This document shows positions 46,862 to 56,454 of a stretch of 64,000 nt of DNA, one piece after another. The DNA is from Ascaphus truei. Its lineage: Eukaryota > Chordata > Amphibia > Anura > Ascaphidae. The DNA is taken from the NCBI GenBank assembly GCA_036426205.1, contig CM071586.1:9482983-9546982 (forward strand), written 5' to 3'. The notes under the pieces were generated by a model. The model was not told the origin of the DNA. It saw only the letters and a program-made list of their open reading frames with translations, and ran no database searches. The stretch's first letter is position 1; the number at the start of each line of letters is the position of its first letter. Position numbers and translations under genes: made by a program.

Positions 46862-46960
46862 GGTCTCCAAGCTCCAACAGCATTCCCAGCGCCAGTGCAG
46901 TACCAATGGTTACCCCAAGAGGTGAAAGCAACCTGTTACACACTGTCGCAAAGGCCATTG
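46862..46960 (+). CDS. Exon 11 (99 bp, phase 1-1)
   Basis: Acceptor CCCCATTTTATTTGTAG, donor ATTG/GTGAGT. It encodes 33 residues, (G)SPSSNSIPSASAVPMVTP, then RGESNLLHTVAKAI(G). The first half resembles a diverged Ser/Pro module; the second half is helix-like and charged. It keeps the common phase, so it joins to exon 10 in frame. Confidence 0.75.
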
Positions 46961-46989
46961 GTGAGTATAACCGATATTAATAATGTGTG

Positions 46990-47470
46990 TTTCTCGACCT
47001 AAATCTTCACCTAGTAGTTTCAACATCTATTGGGTTTCCATAATGATGCTTCGATGATAATCTGGATCTTGGTCTGAATCTTTACCTTAAAGATCCTAAG
47101 ACTTACTGACCCAGGTGGATTTCCAAATGATCCTATGGCTTTAGGATTTTCCTGGGTTTTCATAATGATCCTACACCATCTGGGTGGGTTTCCTTAATGA
47201 GCCAACATTTTGTGGATCTACGTGAGTCTCCATAATGATCTTCTATCTTCTGAATATTCATTCAGAAGATAGAAGATTGTCTTCCACAATGATCCTGGCT
47301 TCTAGATCTTGGTTCGTTTCCATAAAGAACCTCTACATTCTGGAACTTGATATTTAACGGATGATCCTATCGTTTCCGGCTTTTCCATAATAATGACCTA
47401 TCTGGATCTTGTTGGGTTTTCAAAGTGATCGTACAGATTCTAGACTGAATCTTACATGCTGCTCTCATTA
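46990..47470. repeat. Degenerate intronic repeat (TCCATAATGATCCT units)
   Basis: Irregular 40-60-bp reiteration of GGGTTTCCATAATGATCCT and TCTGGATCTTGGT. It includes a perfect 18-bp inverted repeat with a 4-nt loop at 47238-47277. Confidence 0.65.
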
Positions 47471-47807
47471 GAAGCTCAATGAGGGATCGGTACTAAATGG
47501 GGTACAGTAATAGTGCTGCAGAATGAGGGTCAAGATATATGCTGTTTCTTCAGATATTTCCATACTCATATTTATCTGGGGACGAAAATCACTGAAGGTT
47601 TTGAGATCGAAGTTTTTAAATGAGGGTGAAGAAAAGAAATTAAATTAAAGTAAATGGGACTTCCACAAGCAAAAGAAAATGGGTGGGGGGTTAATACCAC
47701 AGGGGGAGTAAATGGAATTTTTCATTGGAAAAGTCTATGGTATTTGTTTAGGTGAAGCATTTGGGGTATGCTAACAGGGAAAGGGAGGGGTATTCTTCCT
47801 TTTTTTC

Positions 47808-48485
47808 TCCTGTAATACGCACAGTGACCGCAGGGTGTCACCGTCACTGTGCCGTACCCATAGGGATATACCTCCTGTAATACACACAGTGACCACAGGG
47901 TGTCACCGTCACTGTGCCGTACCCATAGGGATATACCTCCTGTAATACACACAGTGACCGCAGGGTGTCACCGTCACTGTGCCGTACCCATAGGGATATA
48001 CCTCCTGTAATACGCACAGTGACCACAGGGTGTCACTGTGCCGTACCCATAGGGATATACCTCCTGTAATACACACAGTGACCGCAGGGTGTCACTGTGC
48101 CGTACCCATAGGGATATACCTCCTGTAATACGCACAGTGACCGCAGTGTTACACTGTGCCGTACCCATAGGGATATACCTCCTGTAATACACACAGTGAC
48201 CACAGGGTGTCACTGTGCCGTACCCATAGGGATATACCTCCTGTAATACACACAGTGACCACAGGGTGTCACCGTCACTGTGCCGAACCCATAGGGATAT
48301 ACCTCCTGTAATACGCACAGTGACCGCAGGGTGTCACCGTCACCGTGCCGTACCCATAGGGAAATACCTCCTGTAATACCCACAGTGACCACAGGGTGTC
48401 ACCATCACTGTGCCGTACCCATAGGGATATACCTTCTGTAATACGCACGGTGACCACAGGGTGTCACCATCACTGTGCCGTAACC
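47808..48485. repeat. Minisatellite, 11 copies of 65/59 bp
   Basis: Units of CCTGTAATACACACAGTGAC, CGCAGGGTGTCACCGTCACT, GTGCCGTACCCATAGGGATA start near 47808, 47873, 47938, 48003, 48062, 48121, 48180, 48239, 48304, 48369 and 48434. Four successive units lack a 6-bp ACCGTC segment (59 bp). Repetitive open frames on the minus strand are artefacts. Confidence 0.96.
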
Positions 48486-48817
48486 AATAGGAAATATTAT
48501 AATAATATATTTTATTTAAATAGTGAACATAGAATTATTTAAGTCCTTGCCCCGTAGCACTCACAGTCTAAATTGTAAGATAAAGTGCCTTGCCCAAGAT
48601 GACAAGGGGCTGAAGCTTGTATTTAAAGTGGGCTTGAAAGTCACAGGTAGTTATTTTTGAGTCACTATGCCCCTCCTTCAGGATGCCACCTGCACTGTGC
48701 CCATAGACATACATGGAGGTAACACACACAGTGACCGAAAGATGAGAAGGGTATGGAAATTCTCCGTTAAATTAGGCAGTCCAGCTTGTTAATTGTCTTA
48801 TGATGTCATGATTTCAG

Positions 48818-48883
48818 GACACATCATTTCTCTGCCAACCGGAGTTCCCAGTATCAACCTGTGCCCTGACCAGTGCCCCAATG
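48818..48883 (+). CDS. Exon 12 (66 bp, phase 1-1)
   Basis: Acceptor TGTCATGATTTCAG, donor AATG/GTGAGT. It encodes 22 residues, (G)HIISLPTGVPSINL followed by CPDQCPN(G), and brings the first two cysteines of the predicted protein. A similar opening (GH-x-I/L) recurs in exon 13, suggesting the two are related. Confidence 0.7.
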
Positions 48884-48923
48884 GTGAGTCACCAGAGCGC
48901 ACAATGTAACACTTATATATTAG

Positions 48924-48924
<1 letters not shown>

Positions 48925-48974
<50 letters not shown>

Positions 48975-48975
48975 C
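48925..48975. repeat. (TA)n microsatellite
   Basis: About 45 bp of TA dinucleotides within the intron after exon 12. Confidence 0.97.
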
Positions 48976-48984
48976 TATATAAAA

Positions 48985-49140
48985 TAAAAAATGAAAAAAC
49001 GATACCGTTCTGTGGCTAACTAAATGTTTTTATTTGTGCGAGCTTTCGAGATACACTGATCTCTTCTTCTGGCGATGTTACAATGAATAAAGCAAGAAAG
49101 GTTTAACTTAAAAACAGTATCTCTTGGAATGTGATCTGTG
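48985..49140 (-). mobile_element. Penelope-like element end (inferred)
   Basis: The minus strand reads CCAGAAGAAGAGATCAGTGT, ATCTCGAAAGCTCGCACAAA, TAAAAACATTTAGTTAGCCA. This terminal sequence type, with a hammerhead-like fold, is associated with amphibian Penelope-like repeats. Assignment rests on the motif only. Confidence 0.45.
49044..49071 (-). other. Hammerhead-like ribozyme relic
   Basis: On the minus strand CAGAAGAA is followed by a perfect 5-bp stem GAGAT...ATCTC with a 6-nt loop and then GAAAGC. The GAAA strand and stem II are intact; the CUGAUGA strand is degenerate. Confidence 0.4.
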
Positions 49141-49590
49141 ACTGAAACCTATCCCTCCCCTTTTGTATGTATATATATAAATATATATACACACACAAAA
49201 ACAGAAGTGCATGCCCCACCCATAGTGTGTAATCGTTTAAACAAACAATGGTGTGAAAAACCGCATGGTAGAAAAACCTGATAACAGGTACTGTAGGGAT
49301 CTCTGCTCTGCTGTGGCTGCAGGAACACACTGGAACCAGGATGAATCACCTCCCTGCTGCAGCCTCCAGGCTGGACGGCCTCCGTAGGGCTCAGTTGTGA
49401 TGTTATTCAGCGTCCCAGGGGAGCAGGGGAAGGGCTCCAGTGGCGCCGTGAAAATGAGCGCGCTCGGCGTTCAGTGGTTGATCTGTACGCTGACAAAGCT
49501 GAACAGGGGGATTCCAAGGGTGTCTGCTATTGGGGGGCGGGGCTAGGCGCGTCAAGTGACCGAAACCAGCCATCAGAACAGCTCTATGCA

Positions 49591-49618
49591 TTTCGTCGCT
49601 GGCAACCAACTTCCTCAG
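49591..49618 (-). other. Hammerhead-like ribozyme relic
   Basis: The minus strand has CCTGAGGAA, a stem-loop GTTGG...CCAGC, then GACGAAATGC. The order is like a hammerhead core with substitutions (CTGAGGA for CUGAUGA). Confidence 0.35.
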
Positions 49619-49678
49619 GAGCATATATATATATAAATACAAACCTACTGTACTGTATATATTTTTTTGTTGTTGCAG

Positions 49679-49729
49679 GTCATCTAGGATATCCCCCCTG
49701 CGTGTGTGTGGGCAGAGGCATTCTAAAAG
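49679..49729 (+). CDS. Exon 13 (51 bp, phase 1-1)
   Basis: Acceptor ATATTTTTTTGTTGTTGCAG, donor AAAG/GTGAGT. It encodes (G)HLGYPPCVCVGRGILK(G), 17 residues with two cysteines spaced C-x-C. The donor sequence GTGAGTGACAAAGACAGAAG is also the first unit of the long minisatellite that follows. Confidence 0.7.
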
Positions 49730-52700
49730 GTGAGTGACAAAGACAGAAGGGAGCTAATGTGTCTGTCCCACCGCAGGGGGACAGTGACACAGACAGACGG
49801 GAGATATGAGCCTGTCCCACTCCCCACAGGGTGACACAGTGACACAGACAGAAGGGAGCTATGAGTCTGTCCCTCCCCCCGCAGGGTGACACAGTGACAC
49901 AGACAGAAGGGAGCTATGAATCTGTCCCTCCCCCACCCAGGGTGACACAGTGATACAGACAAAAGGAAGCTATGAGTATTCCCTCCCCCCGCAGGGTGAC
50001 ACAGTGACACAGACAGAAGGGAGCTATGAGTCTGTCCCTCCCCCTCAGGTACACATGACACAGACAAAGGGAGCTATGAGGCTGTCCCCTCAGCCTGCAG
50101 GGTGACAACAGTGACACGACATAAGGGAGCTATGAGTCTGTCCCTCCCCCGCAGGTTACACAGTGACTACAGACAAATGTTCTATGGAGTCCTGTGCTGC
50201 CCTTCCCCCCGCAGGGTGACAAAGTGACACAGACAGAAGGGAGCTACGAGGCCCTGTCCCTCCCCCCGCAGGGTGACCACAGTGACCACAGACAGAAGGG
50301 AGCTATGTCTGTCCTCCCCCCGCAGGGTACACCAGTGACACAGACAGAAGGAGCTATGATCTGTCCTCCCCCCGCAGGGTGACACAGGGACACAGACAGA
50401 AGGGAGCTATGAGTCTGTCCCCTCCCCCCGCAGGGTGACATAGTGACACAGACAGAATGGGAGCTATGAAGCTTCCCTCCCCCGCGGGTGACACAGTGAC
50501 ACAGACAGAAGGGAGCTATGGTCTGTCCCTCCCCCCACAGGGTGACACAGTGACACAGACAGAAAGGAGCTATGAGTCTTCCCTCCCCCCGCAGGGTACA
50601 CGTGACCATAGACAAAAGGGATTTATGAGTCTGTCCCTCCCCCCGCAGGTGACACAGTGACACAGACAGAGGGAGCTATGAGTCTGTCCCTCCCCCCGCA
50701 GGGACACATGACACAACAGAAGGACGCTATGAGTCTGTCCCTCCCCCGCAGGGTGACCAACAAGAAGGGAGCTATGAGTCTTTCCCTCCCCCGCAGGGTG
50801 ACAACAGTTACACAGACAGAAGGGAGCTATGAGTCTGTCCCTCCCCCGCATGGGTGACACAGTTACAGACAGAAGGGAGCTATGAGCCCTGTCCCTCCCC
50901 CCCAGGGTACAACATGACACGACGAGGGAGCTATGAGTCTGTCCTCCCCCCGCAGGGTTACACAGTGACACAGACAGAAGGGAGCTATGAGTCGTCCCTC
51001 CCCCCCCGCAGGGTGACACAGTGACACAAGAAGGGAGCTATGAGTCTGTCCTCCCCCCGCAGGGTGACACAGTGACACAGACAGAAAGGAGCTATGAGTC
51101 TGTCCCTCCCCCGCAGGGTGACACAGTGACACAGACAAGGTAGCTATGAGTCTGTCCCTCCCCCCGCAGGTTACACAGTGACACAGACAGAAGGGAGCTA
51201 TTGAGTCTGCCCTCCCCCCCCGCAGGGACAAGTGACCACGAAGGGAGCTATGAGTCTGCCCCTCCCCCCGCAGGGTCGACAGTGACAAGACAGAAGGAGC
51301 TATGAGTCTGTCCCTCCCCCCCGCAGGGTGACACGTGACACAGACAGAAGGGAGCTATAGACTGTCCCTCCCCCCGCAGGTGACACATGTGACACAGACA
51401 GAAGGGAGCTATGAGTCTGTCCCTCCCCCCGCAGGTTGACACAGTGACACAGACAAAAGGAGCTATGAGTCTGTCCCTCCCCCCGCAGGGTACACGGTGA
51501 CATAGACGAAGGGAGTTATGAGTCTGTCCCTCCCCCCGCAGGGTGACACAGTGACACAGACAGAAGAGCTAGTGAGTCTGTCCCTCCCCCCCCCCAGGTT
51601 GCACAGTGACACAACAGAAGGGAGCTATGAGTCTGTCCCTCCCCCCGCAGGGTGACAGACAGACAGGTAGCTCTATGAGTCTGTCCCTCCCCCCCCAGCG
51701 GGTGACACAGTTACACAGACAGAAGGATCTATGAGTCGTCCCTCCCCCCGCAGGGTGACACAGACAGAAGGAGCTATGAGTCTGTCCCTCCCCCGCCGGG
51801 TGACACAGTGCACAGACAGATGGGAGGCTATGATCTTCCCTCCCCCCGCAGGTGACCCGACAGAAGGTGCTATGAGTCTGTCCCTCCCCGCTCAGGGTGA
51901 CACAGACAGAAGGGAGCTATGAGTCTTCCCTCCCCCCGCAGGTGACACAGTGACACAGACATAATGAGCTATGAGTCTGTACCATCCCCCCCTCAGGTGA
52001 CACAGTGACAGAGACAGAAGGGAGCAATGAGCCTGTCCTTCCCGCGCATGGTGACACAGTGACACAGACAGAAGGGAGCTTTATCTGTTCTGTCCCTCCC
52101 CCCACAGGTGACACAGTGATACAGACGGGATATGAGTCTGTCCCTCACCCCCGCAGGTGACACGGTGACACAACGAAGGGAGCTATGAGTCTGTCCCTCC
52201 CCCCCAGGGTGACACAGTGACCAGACAGAAGGGAGCTATAGTCTGTCCCTCCCCCGCAGGGTACAGACAAGTGACACAGGCAGAAGGAGCGATGAGTCTG
52301 TCCCTCCCCCCCACAGGGTGACATAGTGACACAGACAGAGGGAGCTATGAGTCTGTCCCTCCCCCCGCAGGGTGACAGCAGTGACACAACGACAAAGGAG
52401 CTATGAGACTGTCCCTCCCCCGCAGGTGACACAGCAGAAGGGAGCTATATGTCTGTCCCTCTCCCACAGGGTGACACAGTGTCACAGACAAAGGGCTATG
52501 TGTCTGTCCCTCCCCTCAGTGTGCACAGTGACACAGACAAGAAGGGAGCTATGATCTGTCCTCCCCCCGCAGGGTGACAACAGACAGAAGGGACTATAGT
52601 CTGTCCCTCCCCCCTCAGGGTGACACAGTGACAACAGAGGGAGCTTGAGTCTTTCCCTCCCTCCGCAGGGTGACCAGTGACACAGACAGAAGGGAGCTAT

Positions 52701-53690
52701 GAGTCTGTCCCTCCCCCCGCAGGGTGACACAGACAGAAGGGAGCTATGAGTCTGTCCCTCCCCCCCGCAGTTAGCCAGACAGAAGGGAGCTATGAGTCTG
52801 TCCCTCCCCCCCGCAGGGTGACATAGTGACAACAGACAGAAGGGAGCTATGAGTCTGTCCCCCCCCCCCCCCCCCGAGTGACACAGTGACACAGACAGAA
52901 GGGAGCTATGATGTCTGTCCCTCCCCCCGCAGGGTGACACAGTGACACAGACAGAAGGGGCTATGAGTCGTCCCTCCCCCCGCAGGGTACACAGGTGACA
53001 CAGAAGAAGGGAGCTATGATACTGTCCCCCCCCCCGCAGGGTACACAGCAAGGGAGCTATATGTCGTCCCTCCCCCGCAGGGACACAGGACCAGACAAAA
53101 GGGAGCTATGGTCTGTCCCTCCCTCCCCCTCAGTGTGACACAGTGACACAGACATAGGGAGCTATGGTCTGTCCCTCCCCCCGCAGGGTGACACAGACGA
53201 AGGGAGCTATGATCGGTCCCTCCCCCCCCCCGCAGGGTGACCAGTGACACAGCCGAAGGGAGCCTATGAGTCTGTCCCCTCCCCCCGCGGGTGACACAGG
53301 ACACAGACGAGGGAGCTATAGTCTGTCCCCTCCCCCCGCAGGGTGTACACAGACAGAGTGGAGCTATAGTCTGTCCCCTCCCCCCGCAGGGTGACACCAG
53401 ACAGAAGGGAGCTATGAGTCCTGTCCCCTCCCCCCGCAGGTGACATAGTGACACAGACAGAAGGGAGCTAGAGTCTGTCTCCTCCTCCCCCCCCCCAGGT
53501 TGACCCAGTGACACAGACAGAAGGGAGCTATGAGTCTGTCCCTCCCCCCCCGCAGGGTGACACAGTGACACAGACAGAAGGAGCTATGAGCTGTCCCTCC
53601 CCCCGCATGGTGACACATTGACACACGAAAGGGAGTCTATGAGTCTGTCCCTCCCCCCGCAGGGTGACACAGACAGAAGAGAGCTGCAGT
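49730..53690. repeat. ~55-bp minisatellite, about 70 copies, splice-site-like unit
   Basis: Unit: GGTGACACAGTGACACAGAC, AGAAGGGAGCTATGAGTCTG, TCCCTCCCCCCGCAG. Each unit ends with a polypyrimidine stretch plus CGCAG/G (acceptor-like) and begins G/GTGAC (donor-like). The array starts at the donor of exon 13 and ends about 100 bp before the next exon. Many units have single-base indels, probably sequencing noise. The long Cys/Ser/Gly-rich open frames on both strands are artefacts of the repeat. Confidence 0.95.
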
Positions 53691-53795
53691 TAATTATTAA
53701 CCCATTAGTAATTTGTAATTGGAAATTCATTATTTATTCACAAATTATTAATTGGTAATAAATGTGTTATTAATTAGCTGTGTTTGGTTCGTTAG

Positions 53796-53830
53796 GAGAC
53801 AATGGACCATTAGCTGGATGGCATCCGTAA
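53796..53830 (+). CDS. Candidate terminal exon with stop codon
   Basis: Acceptor-like TGTGTTTGGTTCGTTAG is followed in phase 1 by (G)DNGPLAGWHP and a TAA at 53828-53830. This would end the predicted protein 35 coding bases into the exon. Alternatively GTAAGA at 53827 is a donor and the exon continues elsewhere. No poly(A) signal is visible before the assembly gap. Confidence 0.45.
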
Positions 53831-53943
53831 GAAACAATAGAAGATTCCCATTACACTGTGTGATAAACAGGTGAGAATTTAGCCCTCGAAGTTCAAGGAG
53901 CAATGGAGGGAGGGAGATAGAGGCAGAAATGTGTGGAGAAAGA

Positions 53944-54053
53944 NNNNNNNNNNNNNNNNNNNNNNNNNNNNNNNNNNNNNNNNNNNNNNNNNNNNNNNNN
54001 NNNNNNNNNNNNNNNNNNNNNNNNNNNNNNNNNNNNNNNNNNNNNNNNNNNNN
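53944..54053. other. Assembly gap, 110 N
   Basis: Unresolved bases. The flanks are a purine-rich GGAGGGAGGGAGATAGAGG segment and a (TCTA)n array, so the gap lies in simple-repeat DNA. Confidence 1.
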
Positions 54054-54069
54054 GATTAGAGAGCGGTCT

Positions 54070-54560
54070 ATAGATCTATCGAGTCTATCTATCTATCTAT
54101 CTATCGATCTAGCTATCTTCGTTATTTATCTATCTATCGATATCTGTGTATTTAGCTAATCTTTATCTGCGATCGTATTTATCTGTGTCTGTCTGTCGTT
54201 GTCTGGCCTGTCTGTTCTGTCTGTCTTCTTGGCTATCATCTCTCCATCTGGCTTTCTGTATTTTTATGTATCTATCTACCTGTGCATCTATCTACCTGTG
54301 CATCTATCTACCTGTTCAGCTATCTACCTGTTCATCTATCTACATGTGTATCTATCTACCTGTGCATCTATCTACCCTGTGAATCATCTACCTGTCTCAT
54401 CTCTTAACCTGTGTCTATCTACCTGTTGCATCTATCTACCTGTGCATCTATCTATCTATATATCGCTATATATCATCTATACTATCATCTATAATCTATC
54501 TATCTATCTATCTATCTTCTGTATTATCTATATCTGTATCTATCTATCTGTATTTATCTG

Positions 54561-54617
<57 letters not shown>

Positions 54618-54816
54618 CTTCATTGGCTTCTGTATTTTAGATCTATTCTACGTGCATCTATCTACCTGTGCATCTATCTACCTGTTTCATCTATCTACTG
54701 TTCATCATATACCATGATGTATCTATCTACCTGTGCATCTATCTACCTGTGCATCAATCTACCTGTTCATCTATCTACCTGTGTTTCTATCTACCTGTGC
54801 ATATATCTACCTGTGC

Positions 54817-54909
<93 letters not shown>

Positions 54910-55180
54910 CCTGTGCATCTATCTACCTGTGCATCTATCTACCTGTGCATCTATCTACCTGTGCACCTATCTACCTGTGCACCTATCTACCTGTGCACCT
55001 ATCTACCTGTGCATCTATCTACCTGTGCATCTATCTACCTGTGCATCTATCTACCTGTAAATATATCTACCTGTGCATCTATCTACCTGTGCATCTATCT
55101 ACCTGTGAATCTATCTACCTGTGCATCTATCTACCTGTGCATCTATCGATCATAGCTAATCACTTCTATCTATCTATCTA

Positions 55181-55224
<44 letters not shown>

Positions 55225-55260
55225 TCCATCTATCTATTTATCTATCTATCCTTCCGTCCG
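54070..55260. repeat. (CTAT)n/(CTGT)n arrays with a 16-bp minisatellite
   Basis: Tetranucleotide tracts (54080-54140, 54480-54620, 54810-54905, 55165-55260) enclose two blocks of a 16-bp unit ATCTATCTACCTGTGC (54270-54450 and 54655-55145). The unit looks like four tetranucleotides with two fixed substitutions. Tyr/Leu/Ser/Thr-rich open frames are artefacts. Confidence 0.96.
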
Positions 55261-55299
55261 TCCGTCTGTCCGTCCCTAAAGCCCCTCTCCAGTCCCTGA

Positions 55300-55560
55300 C
55301 TGATATCACTCAGTTTCTTTTGCTCAATGTACTCTGAATGGGGAGTGTGAGATTCTAGTTTTGGGGGATTTCAACTACAATTGGCCTGACCCTAAAAACC
55401 ACAAAATCCAGACTCAAGTCGCTAAACCTAACGCCACTCATTATCCAACCCACACGGACACACCTGAAATCTCACAGCCATTCCCTGCTAGACTGGATTC
55501 TCTTCTCCAGTCCCAGCAGAATCCAATCCTCTGGCATCCTCCCTGACATTTTCTGTGACC
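55300..55560 (+). pseudogene. LINE endonuclease fragment
   Basis: A short frame encodes EILVLGDFNYNWPDP (about 55349-55393), the GDFN motif of apurinic-type endonucleases in CR1/L2-like LINEs. It continues with decayed sequence to [20 protein letters not shown]. Only this fragment remains. Confidence 0.65.
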
Positions 55561-55915
55561 ATACAATAGAGCAGGGGTGTGCAAACTGGGGGGTGCGAGA
55601 TTTTCCTGGTCGGGCGCGGGCGGTTGCAGAGGCCCCCGCGCTCTCCCCCAAGGCGTTTAACTTAATGCTGGGGGATCGCGTGAGGCCTCTGCAACTCTCA
55701 ACATTCAGAAGCCATGGCAACATGGGGTCACAGAGTGACGTCACATGACCCCCTCCGGCATCATTTGACGCCGGAAAACAAGGTAGGGAAGGTTTTGGGG
55801 GGTGCGCGAGACACACCTGAAATCTCACAGCCATTGCTTGCTAGACTGGATTCTCTCCTCCAGTCCGAGCAGAATCCAATCCTCTGGCATCCTCCCTGAC
55901 ATTTTCAGTGACTAT
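55461..55915. repeat. ~100-bp direct repeats flanking an inserted block
   Basis: CACACCTGAAATCTCACAGC ... CCTCCCTGACATTTTC occurs at 55461-55558 and again at 55811-55910 with a few differences. The block between them (55572-55810) starts CAGGGGTGTGCAAACTGGGG, which resembles hAT-type element ends, but the expected inverted end is not found. Confidence 0.65.
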
Positions 55916-55924
55916 CTACATGTG

Positions 55925-55969
<45 letters not shown>

Positions 55970-55980
55970 GTCTATCTACC

Positions 55981-56019
<39 letters not shown>

Positions 56020-56044
56020 TTCTGTCTATCTATCTATCTATCTA

Positions 56045-56089
<45 letters not shown>

Positions 56090-56095
56090 TTATGT
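55925..56095. repeat. (CTAT)n(CTGT)n microsatellite
   Basis: Compound TATC/TGTC array in alternating blocks. Confidence 0.97.
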
Positions 56096-56096
56096 A

Positions 56097-56452
56097 CTGT
56101 CGCGACCGAGTTTATTCTAACATTTACCCGGTCTCGGCCGCAACAGATACCAGGCGCGCGCCGAGGTGTCCCGTGCGCGCGCCGGAGCCTCGGAGGATTG
56201 GTCCTCCGATCGAGGCATCCCCTCCCCTCTCCGGGTCCACCGGGTCCCCCGGAGCCCCCCACCGCATCCCCCACATCGCCGTGACACCAGGGCTCCCTTC
56301 GGGGAGCCCTGGGCACGCACGCCGTGCACGCACGCTCCCGATGAAGCGTGACCGCGCATCGGTGACGCGCGGCACGCCGAGGGGATTCGTCACCAAAGCC
56401 GGGAAACCTCACGGCTTGCGGCTCTAGCCGTTTTAGAATAAATTTGGTCAGT
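56097..56452. mobile_element. GC-rich dispersed repeat, copy 2
   Basis: The ends ACTGTCGCGACCGAGTTTAT and, inverted, CAGTACTGACCAAATTTATT form imperfect terminal repeats. Interior motifs (CAGGGCTCCC, CCGGGTCCACCGGGTCCCCC, GGCGCGCGCC) match copy 1 at 5490-5836 on the opposite strand. No convincing protein; a non-autonomous DNA transposon is most likely. Confidence 0.65.
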
Positions 56453-56454
56453 AC

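Noticed and set aside
47722..48457. Repeated GGISLWVRHSDGDTL-like peptides on the minus strand
   Set aside because: They are products of the 65-bp minisatellite (the unit is not a multiple of three), with no splice sites or start context.
49723..53624. Many overlapping minus-strand frames with CLCHCVTL-type repeats that resemble Cys-rich proteins
   Set aside because: They are translations of the ~55-bp minisatellite; frames are open in several phases and break at random indels.
54146..55337. Tyr/Leu/Ser/Thr-rich frames up to 207 codons
   Set aside because: Translation of CTAT/CTGT arrays and the 16-bp repeat.
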